This document shows positions 18,383 to 28,249 of a DNA stretch of 64,000 bases, piece by piece (the stretch's first letter is position 1; each line of letters starts with the position of its first letter). The DNA is from Bradyrhizobium sp. ISRA464 (lineage in GTDB: Bacteria; Pseudomonadota; Alphaproteobacteria; Rhizobiales; Xanthobacteraceae). The stretch lies in contig NZ_CP094526.1 in assembly GCF_029910095.1 (NCBI RefSeq), positions 6,758,001-6,822,000 of the forward strand. The letters run 5' to 3'. The notes under the pieces are model-generated. The model saw only the letters and a list, made by a program, of their open reading frames with translations. It made no database searches and was not told where the DNA came from. A program made the position numbers and the translations under genes.

Positions 18383-19205
18383 GAGTCAGAAAGATTTCTT
18401 GGTTGGATGACGGACCCGGCATTGCGTTGCCGCGGGCTCTGCAGGGTCAATGATTCGGAGGCAAAGGCCGGATCGATCAAAGATCGTTTTGTCCCGCGCC
18501 GCAAACGTGCTCGCCGCCGATCCAGTAGCCGAGGCTCTGGAAACCAGCATGGAAGTTTCGAGCCGTCGAAATCAGGCTGGTTTGGCCGAACGCTTCGGAC
18601 AGGCGCTAGCCTAACCCAGGCGTTCTTAATCCGTTTGACGCTGCCGTAATTAGCCTCGCCGCACCCCTCGGCGGCGACTTCGAGACAAGACGACAACTAC
18701 TGATGCCGTCGATCCCGGCGTTGGCGGACAAGCCTCCGATCACGCCCACTTCAACCAGCCAGCTCACTTTTGGCCAGACAGCGCAATTCCAGTCGGCCCC
18801 AGTCTCGCTTCCGCTCCACGGGCGGGACAGGACCGGTAACGCCCCCGTTAAGTGATTACCCAGCATCAGATGAACGTGCCCGGTGTGACGGTCGGCCGCA
18901 TGAAATCACGCCTGCCGGCCGCGAACACTTGCGCAGCCGATCGCCTACAGATGCCGCAATCGTAGCGCACGGTCTATGCCAGCGCTACCGAACGCCATGC
19001 AGTTGGCTGATGAGCTAGAGCGGGCTTTTGCTGGCCGCCGGCCTCTTCCGATCGGATGTCTGGAATAGAGACCTCACTTGCCCGCCCGCAAGGGCGATCC
19101 CGACAACACGCTCATCACTTGCTATGCTCGAACATTTCGCGCAGCCGGATAGCAGATCGGTTCGCTACGTACAAAGAATTGGATTGCACTGTTTGGGAGG
19201 CCACG
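18383..19205. other. Gene-free stretch
   Basis: No gene is supported on either strand between the otsA tts box and the small gene at 19206. Several frames are open for 60-110 codons but lack recognisable domains or starts. Confidence 0.45.
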
Positions 19206-19430
19206 ATGGAATATCCAGGCAAACAACGATCGGACAAGGATACCGATGAGGCGCCTCCTCCATCCAGGTTCTTAGTGCGTCAAGGGTCAAGCGGGTGGAT
19301 GGTTTATGATCGGCAACGTAAGGGGCCAGCGGTGATCGGGGTCGGCTTGGCCGTCAATCTCACGAAAGCACAAGCTGATCGCTTCGAGCGGATGCTGGCA
19401 GCCAAGGAGGAACACAAGCGTTCCAGTTGA
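19206..19430 (+). CDS. Small hypothetical protein (74 aa)
   Basis: MEYPGKQRSDKDTDEAPPPS followed by RFLVRQGSSGWMVYDRQRKG and AVNLTKAQADRFERMLAA. The central FLVR-x-G-x-x-GWMVYDR block looks like a small, well-folded basic protein of a type often seen in Bradyrhizobium islands; I do not know its function. The ATG at 19206 is preferred to an upstream in-frame start because of the GGGA motif just before it and because sequence character changes there. The stop overlaps the beginning of the next open frame. Confidence 0.6.
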   Translation: MEYPGKQRSDKDTDEAPPPSRFLVRQGSSGWMVYDRQRKGPAVIGVGLAVNLTKAQADRFERMLAAKEEHKRSS

Positions 19431-19555
19431 GCAGATCCGATCATTTGGTCGATGGTGCGCAATTTCGATCGTGCACGCTGCATCAGCGACGATGCGCCCG
19501 AACCAAAGACATCCGGCTTCATCGTACTCAATGCAAATTTCGAATCAGCGTGCAT

Positions 19556-19837
19556 GTGAACGATAAAAGTGACTTTTGTCGCGGGGTTAGCGCCGTCGTG
19601 ACTGCCATCAATAAATTGCTCCAGGGCCGCAACCTCGGACCGGACGAAGTCGAGCGCCTAACGTCGGCCTATGAATTGACCCTGCACTCGCTTTGCTTGG
19701 TCGATCGTGATGACCCGATCGCCGAAATCGTCGCGAGAAAGACCATCGAGATCGGCGCAACGGGCGTTCGCGATCCAACAAAGATTTCCAAGCTCGTCAT
19801 CGAGCAGCTTGGCATCGGCAGAAGACCATTGACCTAA
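19556..19837 (+). CDS. Small hypothetical protein (about 93 aa)
   Basis: From the GTG at 19556 the product is VNDKSDFCRGVSAVVTAINK, then LLQGRNLGPDEVERLTSAYE, then LVDRDDPIAEIVARKTIEIG, ending GIGRRPLT. It is helical and acidic with no domain I recognise. The frame is open further upstream to 19427, but that part is Arg/His/Cys-rich and does not look translated. A degraded relative lies at 15170-15330, showing that this is a family that has moved or duplicated in the island. Confidence 0.55.
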   Translation: MNDKSDFCRGVSAVVTAINKLLQGRNLGPDEVERLTSAYELTLHSLCLVDRDDPIAEIVARKTIEIGATGVRDPTKISKLVIEQLGIGRRPLT

Positions 19838-21281
19838 AGCCAGCGCGCTCGTGCGGCGTTTTTTGCTATCGCGTTCGTGACCAACAAGCGTAGGTCAAGT
19901 CAGGAGGTGCGCCTTCCGCGGTTAGGTGATTTTCGTCGGCAACGTCCATGCCATTTCAGGGGACAAACGGTCTCGATCATGTTCAGCAGCATGTACCGAT
20001 CCGACACCTCGTCCTCCAAAGCCCTCTTGCGTAGACTCGTACTATACTGAACGCGGCACAATCCACGATTCGCTCCGACGCTGAACGCTCAGCCTCTTGC
20101 TCCCCACCCCGCTCCATCACGAACGAGCTCTGCCGATGCAGTCAGAATGGTCCATCGATCGGTTGGCTGCCAGATGGCGCACGCTCTCGAAGCTTTGCGC
20201 CTGCCGAACCCGCGAGCGGCCACATCTGCCTTCGCGTCCGCTTCGTTCGACGCTTCAGCGCGGCCAGTGAGACGCTGCCCTCCGCTCGCATGGCGCTCAC
20301 GGATGACCCGTCACCACCACTGCCGACGCGCCGATCTACGCGACGGGCAGCGAGCTTATCCCGCTCAACACATGGACATTCCGGCGCAAGGATTGATGCA
20401 GCGCCTGGTGCACGCGCGCGCAACGTGCCATGATAATCGATCTGGTACCCGCGCACGCGTTGATCGTTTCGGCAGCAGTCGCGCCGGCTGATACCGACAA
20501 CGACCACGTCTCCTCTCCCGTTGTCTTGGCGTTATCGAACAGTCTGCTCACGCAGGCAGAACCCGGCGACACGCCGCTTGATACTCCCATGCATCTGAGC
20601 CCAAGCGCTGGTTTGGACGTTGAGCCAACGTCACGTCGTAAGCAGAAATGCCCCGCCGCTTCTCGATAGCCCGAGCCAGACATGGCCGCGCGTCCAGGCG
20701 CTCATGGGGCTTGAACCGCACGTCACGTCAGGTTGTAGAATATTCCGAGCAGCGGACGGTGTATAAGATTCGATGATCGACAGTGAACAGCACGAAGCCT
20801 CAAGTCTTAGAGCTCGCTCTGCAGGACCTCCATCACGTCATTCTCGGACGTCCTGGTGTCCGATATGGTCTACGCTCGGCATCGATGGTGGCGCTCCGCC
20901 GAGCCGGAGCAGGATTTTTCGACCGATGCCGCGTGATACAAACATACTTGCACGCGCGCGGCCCCATCGTCCGCCGATCGATGATGGCGAACGACAATAT
21001 ACGCCGCCGGACCGATCGTCGCTCTTGCAAGGGCAAGTCGACTGCCGTCTGGAGCCAGCAGTTCTGGTCAGGAGCTCGTAAGACAAAGCGCCGTTTGCGC
21101 TTTCAAACGGCTCGGCCTGCGCGGTGATGCCGTTTGCATCTCATGATGAACTACGCCAAAGCGAGCAAGACACGACAAACTACCGCTTCAGACGCCCGCT
21201 GCGTTGCCCTGCATGAATGAGAGTGATGCGTGTCGCTCTTGATCCACTTCCGATATCCAACAAAAACCGGTGCTGCACGCC
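19838..21281. other. Decayed stretch with no supported gene
   Basis: About 1.4 kb without a recognisable gene. It contains the first copy of the 29-bp MerR-promoter-like element (20710-20738). Frames around 20147-20690 are open on both strands but show no family signature. Confidence 0.45.
20710..20738 (+). repeat. 29-bp MerR-promoter-like element, copy 1
   Basis: CTTGAACCGCACGTCACGTC AGGTTGTAG. TTGAAC and TAGAAT are separated by 19 bp, with an ACCn(A)CGT...ACGTnAGGT dyad between them. One of six related copies in the window. Confidence 0.6.
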
Positions 21282-22352
21282 ATGAAGAAGTTAGCGATAC
21301 GAGAGCTTTCCATTGTACGCAAGGTATACATCCTGGGCGTCGGGATGCTGGTGTCGTCAGCAGCCGCCGCGAATGACGATTTGATGAGCGCCGCCAGACA
21401 GATCTTCAAGCCGATTCCCTCGATCGTTCCTGCGGTGAAGGACAATCCGGTCACCCATGAAAAGGTCGAACTTGGCAAGGTGCTGTTCTTCGATCCGCGG
21501 CTCTCATCGAGCGGGATCATTAGCTGCAATACGTGCCACAATCTTGGTGCCGGCGGCGTGGATGCCGGCCCAACGTCGGTCGGTCATGGCTGGCAGCGCG
21601 GTCCACGCCGGGCGCCTACCGTCTATAATGCGGTATTCAATGTGGCGCAGTTCTGGGATGGACGGGCAGCAGACCTCAAGGCGCAAGCCAAGGGACCAGT
21701 CCAGGCAAGTGTCGAAATGAATGCGACGCCAGATAGAGTGCTCGACACGTTGAATTCGATGAACGACTATGTCGTCATGTTCAGCAGGGCATTTCCTAAC
21801 GATGCGACGCCCGTCACCTTTGACAATTTCGCAAAAGCGATCGAGGCTTTCGAAGCGACCCTTATTACACCCGCTGCGCCTTTCGATCAGTACCTCGAGG
21901 GTGACAAGCATGCGCTCGATGATCGGCAGAAGGCGGGCCTGAAGCTATTTATGGAAAAGGGATGCTCGTCCTGCCACAATGGAATCAACGTCGGAGGGCA
22001 GGATTACTTCCCGTTCGGCGTGGTCGGAAGGCCGGCCGCGCCACTGCTTCCAGCCGCCGACAAAGGCCGCTTCGCGGTCACCAAGATGGCTGGTGACGAG
22101 TACGTTTTCCGCTCTGCGCCCTTGCGCAACGTCGCCTTGCGAGCCCCTTACTTCCATTCGGGCCAGGTTTGGAGCCTCAAGCAAGCAGTTGGCGTGATGA
22201 GCGAGGTTCAGCTCGGCACCAAGCTCAGCGATCAGGACGAAAACGACATCGTCGCATTTCTCAATTCGCTGACAGGACAGCGGCCCAAGATCGAGTACCC
22301 GATATTGCCCGCGCGTACCGAGGCAACCCCGCGGCCCTCTCTGGACAAGTAG
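21282..22352 (+). CDS. Di-haem cytochrome c peroxidase (CcpA/MauG family)
   Basis: Periplasmic enzyme reducing hydrogen peroxide to water with electrons from a c-type cytochrome. 356 residues from the ATG at 21282 (a GTG four codons earlier is less likely). An N-terminal hydrophobic segment (VYILGVGMLVSSAAAA) should act as signal peptide. Two haem-binding CxxCH motifs are present: Cys82-Cys85-His86 and Cys228-Cys231-His232, one per domain, as in the family. Further conserved blocks include LGKVLFFDPRLSSSG, FWDGRAADLKAQAKGP, and LRNVALRAPYFHSGQVWSL near the C-terminus. No electron-donor gene is adjacent, but a small cytochrome c is encoded 3.5 kb downstream at 25825. Confidence 0.92.
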   Translation: MKKLAIRELSIVRKVYILGVGMLVSSAAAANDDLMSAARQIFKPIPSIVPAVKDNPVTHEKVELGKVLFFDPRLSSSGIISCNTCHNLGAGGVDAGPTSVGHGWQRGPRRAPTVYNAVFNVAQFWDGRAADLKAQAKGPVQASVEMNATPDRVLDTLNSMNDYVVMFSRAFPNDATPVTFDNFAKAIEAFEATLITPAAPFDQYLEGDKHALDDRQKAGLKLFMEKGCSSCHNGINVGGQDYFPFGVVGRPAAPLLPAADKGRFAVTKMAGDEYVFRSAPLRNVALRAPYFHSGQVWSLKQAVGVMSEVQLGTKLSDQDENDIVAFLNSLTGQRPKIEYPILPARTEATPRPSLDK

Positions 22353-22755
22353 GGTCTGTCACGATAGCTGATTCGAAATATACGTAGCGCAGCCTCGCGC
22401 AAACAGATCAAAGCCAGGTCAAGATGCCCCAAGCTGTCGCCCACAATTCGAACGTCCAAAAAGACAGGCTTCCGGCTGGTTCGTCCACGATATCGAAATC
22501 TAATTCCGGGCCGAAAGGCACAAAACGAGCCGTGCCGGAGCCTCCAGGAGATGCGGCCCGCGGCGACGCCATCAAACAACGAGCGAGCGGCCACGGGGTC
22601 ATGGTATCGCTGCTCGATCGTTGTGTTGGCGCCATGGCTTGCAGCATTGAACCTATGACATAGGGCGGCCGGCGCGCTGAGGTCTCATGCCCACTGAAAC
22701 CACGGGCACGTTCGTCTGACGATCAGGAGCTTGCGGGCCTATCCGACGAGCCAAG
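22353..22755. other. Gene-free stretch
   Basis: No gene or clear regulatory element is seen between the peroxidase and the small minus-strand gene at 22756. Confidence 0.45.
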
Positions 22756-22947
22756 TCAGGACTTTTCCTCATCGGCCCGTGGGCGAACCATGCCCTGCGC
22801 ATCGTCTCGTGCTGACATGGTCTCAACCATCTCGATGATACGGCGACGATCGGCAGGATTTCGGAGCGCGCGAAACGCTCTCAAGAGACGAAACGTCTCA
22901 GCCACCTCATCGGAACGGCTCTTGATCGACAAATTGCCTCCCACCAT
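22756..22947 (-). CDS. Small hypothetical protein (63 aa)
   Basis: Reads MVGGNLSIKSRSDEVAETFR, then LLRAFRALRNPADRRRIIEM, then a short acidic tail. The amphipathic, Arg-rich helix with R-N-P-A-D-R-R-x-I-I-E-M has the look of a small regulatory or anti-toxin-like protein, but no family is certain. A similar but damaged helix (APDQEDRRSLIDRL) is encoded on the minus strand near 27990. Start could also be the ATG-less position at LSIKSR. Confidence 0.45.
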   Translation of the reverse strand: MVGGNLSIKSRSDEVAETFRLLRAFRALRNPADRRRIIEMVETMSARDDAQGMVRPRADEEKS

Positions 22948-23453
22948 TTGCAGCCAACGTTCAGGATAGTACGATCCCGCTTACAGTAACAAGGATCGCG
23001 CGCGCGCAAAAATACGGAGCGTGCTGAATTGGACTTCGTCCGCTTTGATGCACAACATGTTGCCGACGGGGGCAAGTTCTGTCCATGCCAACCGAGCGCG
23101 TGTCTCACGCGCAAGGCCTTTGACTTGAGGATTCCTGCGACGTCTGGCGTGCACGGATGGATGAGCAGGCGCGGTGGGTCACCGAACGGCCCGGGCGCGG
23201 CCGTCCACCAATCAGAACGTTCCGAAGGCGTACCGTTTGATCGTGCTATGACGATCCGATCAAGATCAGCTACATGATTACGATCATCACGGCGGAGCCG
23301 CTCTGCTCCCTTTGATCATCGCAGCCTTTGTTTGGCTGACGACTGACACGGCCCGCCAGTCGTTTGGTGCCCGCCCGATACAAGGAATGTCGGCTGGACC
23401 CGAAGAAGCTGACTGCGGGGCCGCCAGTCCAATTCTAACTTTCTCCAAGCCGC
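22948..23453. other. Gene-free stretch before a tts box
   Basis: Nothing supportable on either strand; the interval ends at the tts box of the effector at 23519. Confidence 0.45.
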
Positions 23454-23480
23454 GTCAGGTTTCAGAAAGCTAACGTGAGT
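23454..23480 (+). promoter_or_regulatory. tts box (diverged) for the effector at 23519
   Basis: GTCAGGTTTCAGAAAGCTAA followed by CGTGAG keeps the GTCAG...AAAGCTAA frame of the tts box with changes in the middle; it lies 39 bp before the start codon. Confidence 0.72.
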
Positions 23481-23518
23481 AGCGAGAGAACAACAGCGCG
23501 CCACCACCGGACGGGATC

Positions 23519-25729
23519 ATGGACGGATTTAACAATATCAACCCGGGCGATAAAAGCTCGGCTACGTCCAATGCCACAGTGGAGCAGCCGCGCACGCAAC
23601 AGCAGCAAGCGGAGTTTGAGCAGCACTTGGGAGACGTGCGACAGGTCGATGCCGTCTATCCACACAGAGATCTTTTTGACATCGCTGACGAAGACGACCG
23701 CCTCATTCAAGCAGCCTCTGGCGCCGCCCTCGAGCGGGGACCACCGCCGGGCGCTACCACAATCAGTATCTACGATCGTCGACTTCGCAAATTGGCTGAG
23801 GCGCTGAAGCAGTATGGCCAATCAATGGCTGGGTTCGATGAAGAAAGTCTGCTCGATTATGCCAAGAAGCTGCTGCCAAAGGACAAGGTCATCGCCCCCG
23901 CATTGTCGATGGTTAGTAGGTACCGCGAGCCTGACGCCCCCGCGCGGCCCATCCGAACGCATTACCGTCCGTCCAAGGAAGACGACCGCCTCATCAGGCA
24001 GGCCGCTGAAGCAGGCTTTGGCCGACAGATCGACGAGAAAACCGCCGGAAATTATTCTAGCGATCTTCGGAAGTTGGCTGCAGCACTTCGACCGTTATCA
24101 ATTTCTAAGCTTGGTCACGCCGCGCTGCTCGGCCATGCCGACACTTTGTTTCCGGGCGACAAGAAACTCATCTATGCCTTGAACAGGCTCCGCCACTACC
24201 GCGACAGCATCGTGCAGGACCATTGTCGCAGCAGCTCCCGTCAGCCAACAGAGCCGGCCGGCCGCTCACCCGTGCAAGATTTTGATCGGCAGCAGCCTTT
24301 GGAGGGTGTCGCGGATCGGGGGAGCCAGCTGGCGGCTGACGGATTCAACGCGCCGGAGCTTGGGCAGGGAACGGGTTCAGCCGCTCACTTTCCCGTACAA
24401 AATGCCGGCCACGAACCGCTTTTCGATGTCGCGCATCGAGAGAGCTCGCTTCTGGTCACCACCTTCGATGCACCGGTGCTTTGGCCGACAATGAGTTCGA
24501 TCGCCCACTCGCCCGTGCGAAGTGTTGCTGCGGATCAGAACGGCCTCACACTTGCCGACGGAATCGATACGCAGGAACCGTGGCAGGCCTTGGCTTCAGC
24601 TGCCTACTCGCCAGTGCAAAGCGTCGACCAGGACGAGCTGTTTGATGCCGCTGATCGGGGCGGCTGGACATGCGCCAGCGGGTTCGATGCGCCGGAGCTT
24701 TGGCAGCAAATGGATTCAGCCGCTCACCGGCGCACACAAAGTGTCGACCGGGTCGGGCCCTTCGATGCCGCGGCGAGACAGTCCAGCTCGCAGCTGCGCT
24801 ATCCCGCCTCGTCAGAATTCTTTGGACGGGCAATGGAGCAAGCCGGGCCGCCGCCCGACAGGGCTGCGCAGACGACGCCCACCTCGATCGGCGAGACTTT
24901 CGATGCTTCGCTGGTCGTTCCCAATGACTTTGCCCACGGCACTCAACCCGCTCCGGACACGATGCTCTCCAAATCGGGCCGCCTTGGGCTCTTGCCAGAC
25001 GCGGTACAGCGGATGAAGGACTATGACATTCGCGGAGAACACTACACTGCCGTACTGGGGCCCGCGGGTCCCCATGACGTTCAGCTTATTCACCTTGGGT
25101 CGCCGCCCGTCGGCGAGACATTTGATGTTTCCTTCGCCGTCCCCGGGAACTTTTCCCACCGAACCCAGCCCGCCCCGGATACGATGCTCGAAAGGCTGCG
25201 TCGCCTGGGCTTCCTGCCGGACGCTGATCAGCGGATCATGAGCTACGACATTGGCGGTGAGCGCTACGCCGCCACGTTAGGGCCAGGAGGGCTGAATGAC
25301 GTTCAGCTCATCCACCACGCTCGCCTTCGGCCGATGGGTGAAGCTGCGCCAGCGACGAAGCTGCGGGCTCCGACTGATATCTACGGCGGTCTTGAATCTC
25401 TGCTTGATCTCAATCCCCCTACACCGCTCGAATTGCGGGACGATGCCCATTCTGCGCCGGTGCCGGATTTTCGACCGCCGTCTACCGAGCCTGAACCGGG
25501 TCATCGCCGGCTTCCGAAGCTGGCCGATATCGGCGAGTTCGTCGGCCTCGACTGGCACCACGGCCCCCGAGAGGCCTCACCCGCCGTCATTGACATGCTC
25601 CAAACCCTTGGCCTCCTGCCGCACCGGGATGCACCAATGACGTGTTTCTTGATCAACGGTGAGCCCTACACGGCCGAAAACCTGCCCGCAGGGCGCGTTC
25701 TTCTGTTCCATCGCCCACATCTTGACTGA
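23519..25729 (+). CDS. Large repeat-containing putative T3SS effector
   Basis: 736 residues from the ATG at 23519, behind a tts box. Layout: (1) a Gln-rich N-terminus with AEFEQHL (Phe33); (2) two ~80-residue repeats starting EDDRLIQAASGAA (about 59-140) and EDDRLIRQAAEAG (about 152-230), each with an LRKLA-AL helix; (3) a middle region of about five ~42-residue repeats of the type SPVQSVDQDELFDAADRGG then FDAPELWQQM; (4) three copies of the C-terminal module, two with VPNDFAHGTQPAPDTML and DIRGEHYTAVLGPAGP, and a diverged third ending at the stop. As far as I recall, EDDRLI-type repeats also occur in rhizobial SUMO-protease-like effectors (NopD/Bel2-5 type), but no protease domain is present here. 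A role inside plant cells is inferred; no enzyme activity is visible. Confidence 0.75.
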   Translation: MDGFNNINPGDKSSATSNATVEQPRTQQQQAEFEQHLGDVRQVDAVYPHRDLFDIADEDDRLIQAASGAALERGPPPGATTISIYDRRLRKLAEALKQYGQSMAGFDEESLLDYAKKLLPKDKVIAPALSMVSRYREPDAPARPIRTHYRPSKEDDRLIRQAAEAGFGRQIDEKTAGNYSSDLRKLAAALRPLSISKLGHAALLGHADTLFPGDKKLIYALNRLRHYRDSIVQDHCRSSSRQPTEPAGRSPVQDFDRQQPLEGVADRGSQLAADGFNAPELGQGTGSAAHFPVQNAGHEPLFDVAHRESSLLVTTFDAPVLWPTMSSIAHSPVRSVAADQNGLTLADGIDTQEPWQALASAAYSPVQSVDQDELFDAADRGGWTCASGFDAPELWQQMDSAAHRRTQSVDRVGPFDAAARQSSSQLRYPASSEFFGRAMEQAGPPPDRAAQTTPTSIGETFDASLVVPNDFAHGTQPAPDTMLSKSGRLGLLPDAVQRMKDYDIRGEHYTAVLGPAGPHDVQLIHLGSPPVGETFDVSFAVPGNFSHRTQPAPDTMLERLRRLGFLPDADQRIMSYDIGGERYAATLGPGGLNDVQLIHHARLRPMGEAAPATKLRAPTDIYGGLESLLDLNPPTPLELRDDAHSAPVPDFRPPSTEPEPGHRRLPKLADIGEFVGLDWHHGPREASPAVIDMLQTLGLLPHRDAPMTCFLINGEPYTAENLPAGRVLLFHRPHLD

Positions 25730-25824
25730 ACGAGCGGCGGGCCGAGTCGCCTGCTCGCCGGAAGGAGCGCTCCTCGAGCGATTGCCACGGGGCACCGTCT
25801 TAGCGCGCGAGCTTGACCGGCGAT

Positions 25825-26187
25825 TTATCGAAGGTATGAGATAACGATCAGATCCGCGATTTTCTGGGCGTCCTTGAGTCCAGGGAACGCCATCTTGGTA
25901 CCGGGAACCTTCGCCTTCGGGTCCTTGATGTAATCGGCAAACGTTGCCTCGTCCCACGTGATGCCTGAGCCCTTCATGGCTTCTGAATAGCTGAAGCCCT
26001 CGACCGATCCTGCCTTCCGCCCGATCAGCCCGTTCAACGTTGGGCCGACGGCGTTCCTGGCGCTGTCGCCGACCCGGTGGCAAGGCTTGCAGGCCGTGAA
26101 CACCATTTCGCCGGCGGCTGGGGTTTGACCTCTTGCCTGCTCAAGTCCGGCGGCGACTAGCAAGGTCGCGAGAGCAATCCGTTTCAT
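25825..26187 (-). CDS. Class I cytochrome c (c550/c552 type)
   Basis: 120-residue periplasmic electron carrier. Signal peptide MKRIALATLLVAAGLEQARG, haem motif Cys33-Lys-Pro-Cys36-His37 and the distal Met98 in TKMAFPGL are all visible; GPTLNGLIGRKAGSVEGFSY is a typical class I block. AGGGATAAG lies just in front of the ATG at 26187. It is convergent with the effector at 23519 and has no operon partner. It could donate electrons to the di-haem peroxidase at 21282 or to a terminal oxidase; that link is only an inference from proximity. Confidence 0.88.
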   Translation of the reverse strand: MKRIALATLLVAAGLEQARGQTPAAGEMVFTACKPCHRVGDSARNAVGPTLNGLIGRKAGSVEGFSYSEAMKGSGITWDEATFADYIKDPKAKVPGTKMAFPGLKDAQKIADLIVISYLR

Positions 26188-26763
26188 CAACTTATCCCTT
26201 TTGCACCTGCCCGGAGTCGAGATGACTGCGTGGGTCGCCCTTGGTCGTGCTTAAAGCCTACAACTTCACGCCACGTGCGGTTCAAGCCTTTCCCGTCGTC
26301 TCGCAGTTTGATTGCCGGTTGCTGCGTGCCTCTCCGTTAGTCGTCTGATCGCGGCGAGCGGCTTTCCGACAGTGGTACTTGCGGATGATCTCAGCATCGC
26401 CATCGGAAGCCCGATCTCGGTGGCGATTCCGCCGTTTCAGCCGGCACGTGTCGAATGCTACCAACTTGGCGCAGGAGACGACGCATTCTCTGCAAGGCCC
26501 CTCGCGCTCGATGGAAAGGACAATGCCCGCGATCCGAGACGGGCCGAGTCACGAGCGAGGCGCAGCATTCACGCAACGGGCAATATGGCCATCAGTTCTC
26601 GAAGCCAACACTGGTATCGAAACTGGCTTTCGATGGATTCGCTCCGGCTGCGAGCGATGCACGTCGAGCGTCACAAGATGCACCCAAAAAAGGGGGGCCC
26701 GCGCCCCTCACCCGACCAGAAGAGCCTGCCCGACGACCGAAATAATCATTCACTTCCTGACTC
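26188..26763. other. Gene-free stretch with one MerR-promoter-like element
   Basis: No gene is supported. It contains copy 2 of the 29-bp element at 26258-26286. Frames around 26312-26820 are open on the plus strand but carry no domain and run through the tts box at 26764. Confidence 0.45.
26258..26286 (-). repeat. 29-bp MerR-promoter-like element, copy 2
   Basis: The minus strand reads CTTGAACCGCACGTGGCGTG AAGTTGTAG. Same orientation of the TTGAA...TGTAG unit as the other five copies, located between the cytochrome c gene and an effector gene. Confidence 0.55.
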
Positions 26764-26790
26764 GTCAGCTTCTCGAAAGCTGCTTCTACC
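26764..26790 (+). promoter_or_regulatory. tts box for the effector at 26829
   Basis: GTCAGCTTCTCGAAAGCTGC followed by TTCTACC, an almost perfect tts box ending 38 bp before the start codon. Confidence 0.9.
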
Positions 26791-26828
26791 AAAAAACTCT
26801 TGAACGGACCTGTAACTTGAGAGAGCAA

Positions 26829-27782
26829 ATGAATATCGACTCACGGCACGGCCCAGAAGTCGCCAAAGCCCGCGATTTTGAGCCGCAGCGGCAACAGACC
26901 GGCGATGCGAGCGCTCAAGCCGGCTCGCCGGCGCACCCGTCCGAGGACCAGGTGGATTTTGAGCAGCAGCTCGATCGCTTCCGCCCGGTCGACCGAACGT
27001 CAGACGGCGCTTCCTCATCGGCCAATCCCGGGATTGGACCATCCTCGACTGCAACCAACGGGCCTCGCCCAAGTGAACGCTGCTCGGCTTCATCGTTTGT
27101 AGGCGCGCGCGCCCAGCTTGCCGCAACGCTGACTGGGGCGACGCTCGCGGCACTCAGGAACGAGATTGAACTTGCCGAGCAGCAATCGGCACCGTGGTCA
27201 TCAGCGTCTGGGCCTGCAGACCGCGGCGTCGATCGCGAACGCATCTTCAACGACGTTGTTGGATCGTCGTATGTAGAGCTGAGACGGTTTCAGAACGCGG
27301 ATGGCGATTGCAAGCCGCGCAGAGCAGCCGAGACCAGCGCAATATCGTATGTGCGTGACGCGGCGCGCGAACACTCCTCCGTTGGAGATCATCCGGAACG
27401 ATATCCTATGACTCTGGCGCGTCAGGCTGGATGGCATATGCGCGGCAAGGTTGACTCTCCTTTTGTGTCTTTGATTGAGGACCCCTCCAAACTGTCCGCG
27501 TCGCGCGATCCGTGGGCCCGAGCAATCGCCAATAACGCGACGATGCTGCACACCTACACTATACCGAAGTCGGCGGTCTGGACCCCTGACCAGATCTTGA
27601 GCAGCATTGCGCTCGGGATGAATGTCGACGATCACGAGAACATAGATGCGGATGTGGACCTGATGTGCTCCCTGGGTAGAACACCCACCCGGGAGACCGA
27701 GCGCTTGTTTTTGGGCGGCGATCTGGAGGCCTATCGGACCGCCAAGCAAGAAAATCCGTTCAAGACTGAGAGCACTGACTAA
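26829..27782 (+). CDS. Putative T3SS effector, paralogue of the protein at 7724; ADP-ribosyltransferase-like layout
   Basis: 317 residues from the ATG at 26829 (GAGAG ribosome site in front), 38 bp after a tts box. The N-terminus carries VDFEQQL (Phe44). Shared with the protein at 7724 are ARAQLAATLTGATLAALRNE, RIFNDVVGSSYVELRRFQNA, AGWHMRGKVDSPFVSLIEDP, MLHTYTIPKSAVWTPDQILS and ETERLFLGGDLEAYRT. His in AGWH, SPFVSL and the E-T-E-R-LF-GG block in this order resemble His/Ser/Glu signatures of ADP-ribosyltransferase-fold toxins; this is a pattern match by eye only. The gene pair probably arose by duplication within the island, since promoter, N-terminus and body are all conserved. Confidence 0.77.
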   Translation: MNIDSRHGPEVAKARDFEPQRQQTGDASAQAGSPAHPSEDQVDFEQQLDRFRPVDRTSDGASSSANPGIGPSSTATNGPRPSERCSASSFVGARAQLAATLTGATLAALRNEIELAEQQSAPWSSASGPADRGVDRERIFNDVVGSSYVELRRFQNADGDCKPRRAAETSAISYVRDAAREHSSVGDHPERYPMTLARQAGWHMRGKVDSPFVSLIEDPSKLSASRDPWARAIANNATMLHTYTIPKSAVWTPDQILSSIALGMNVDDHENIDADVDLMCSLGRTPTRETERLFLGGDLEAYRTAKQENPFKTESTD

Positions 27783-28249
27783 ATAGTCGATCGCCTTTCG
27801 CGTGCGGAGGTCGTGCGCATGTCGGGTTATGCCGAGAGCAGTTTATCGCATCTCGGAGAGGGTCGTCAGTTCGCCCATCACATCCGCCAGCCCGCTCCGT
27901 TGCATTTTGGACCATCGGCATCTCGGTGATATCGGCTCTTGGGCGAGCAACGGCGGCTGTGCCAGTCTGTCGATCAGGCTGCGTCTGTCCTCCTGGTCCG
28001 GCGCCCTACGAAACGCGAAGACCCAGGCGCTTACCGCAGACACTGCTGAACGAGAGCGCCATGGCGATGCACGTCATGATCACGAACGACCGCGGGTCAT
28101 GTCCGGGCCGTTCGCAGAAAAGTGAGCTAAGCATCGAGACCCCAGCCCACTTTACTCCTCCCGGGGCCCGAATTCCGCCGGGCGGCCCCAACCAGACGAT
28201 TGCTTTCCTCCTCCGCTCCAAGCAGCGCACAGCTGCCCGTCAGTTCGTC
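27783..28249. other. Gene-free stretch
   Basis: No intact gene. A minus-strand fragment near 27930-28040 (SAWVFAFRRAPDQEDRRSLI) resembles the helix of the small protein at 22756 and is probably a relic. Confidence 0.4.
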
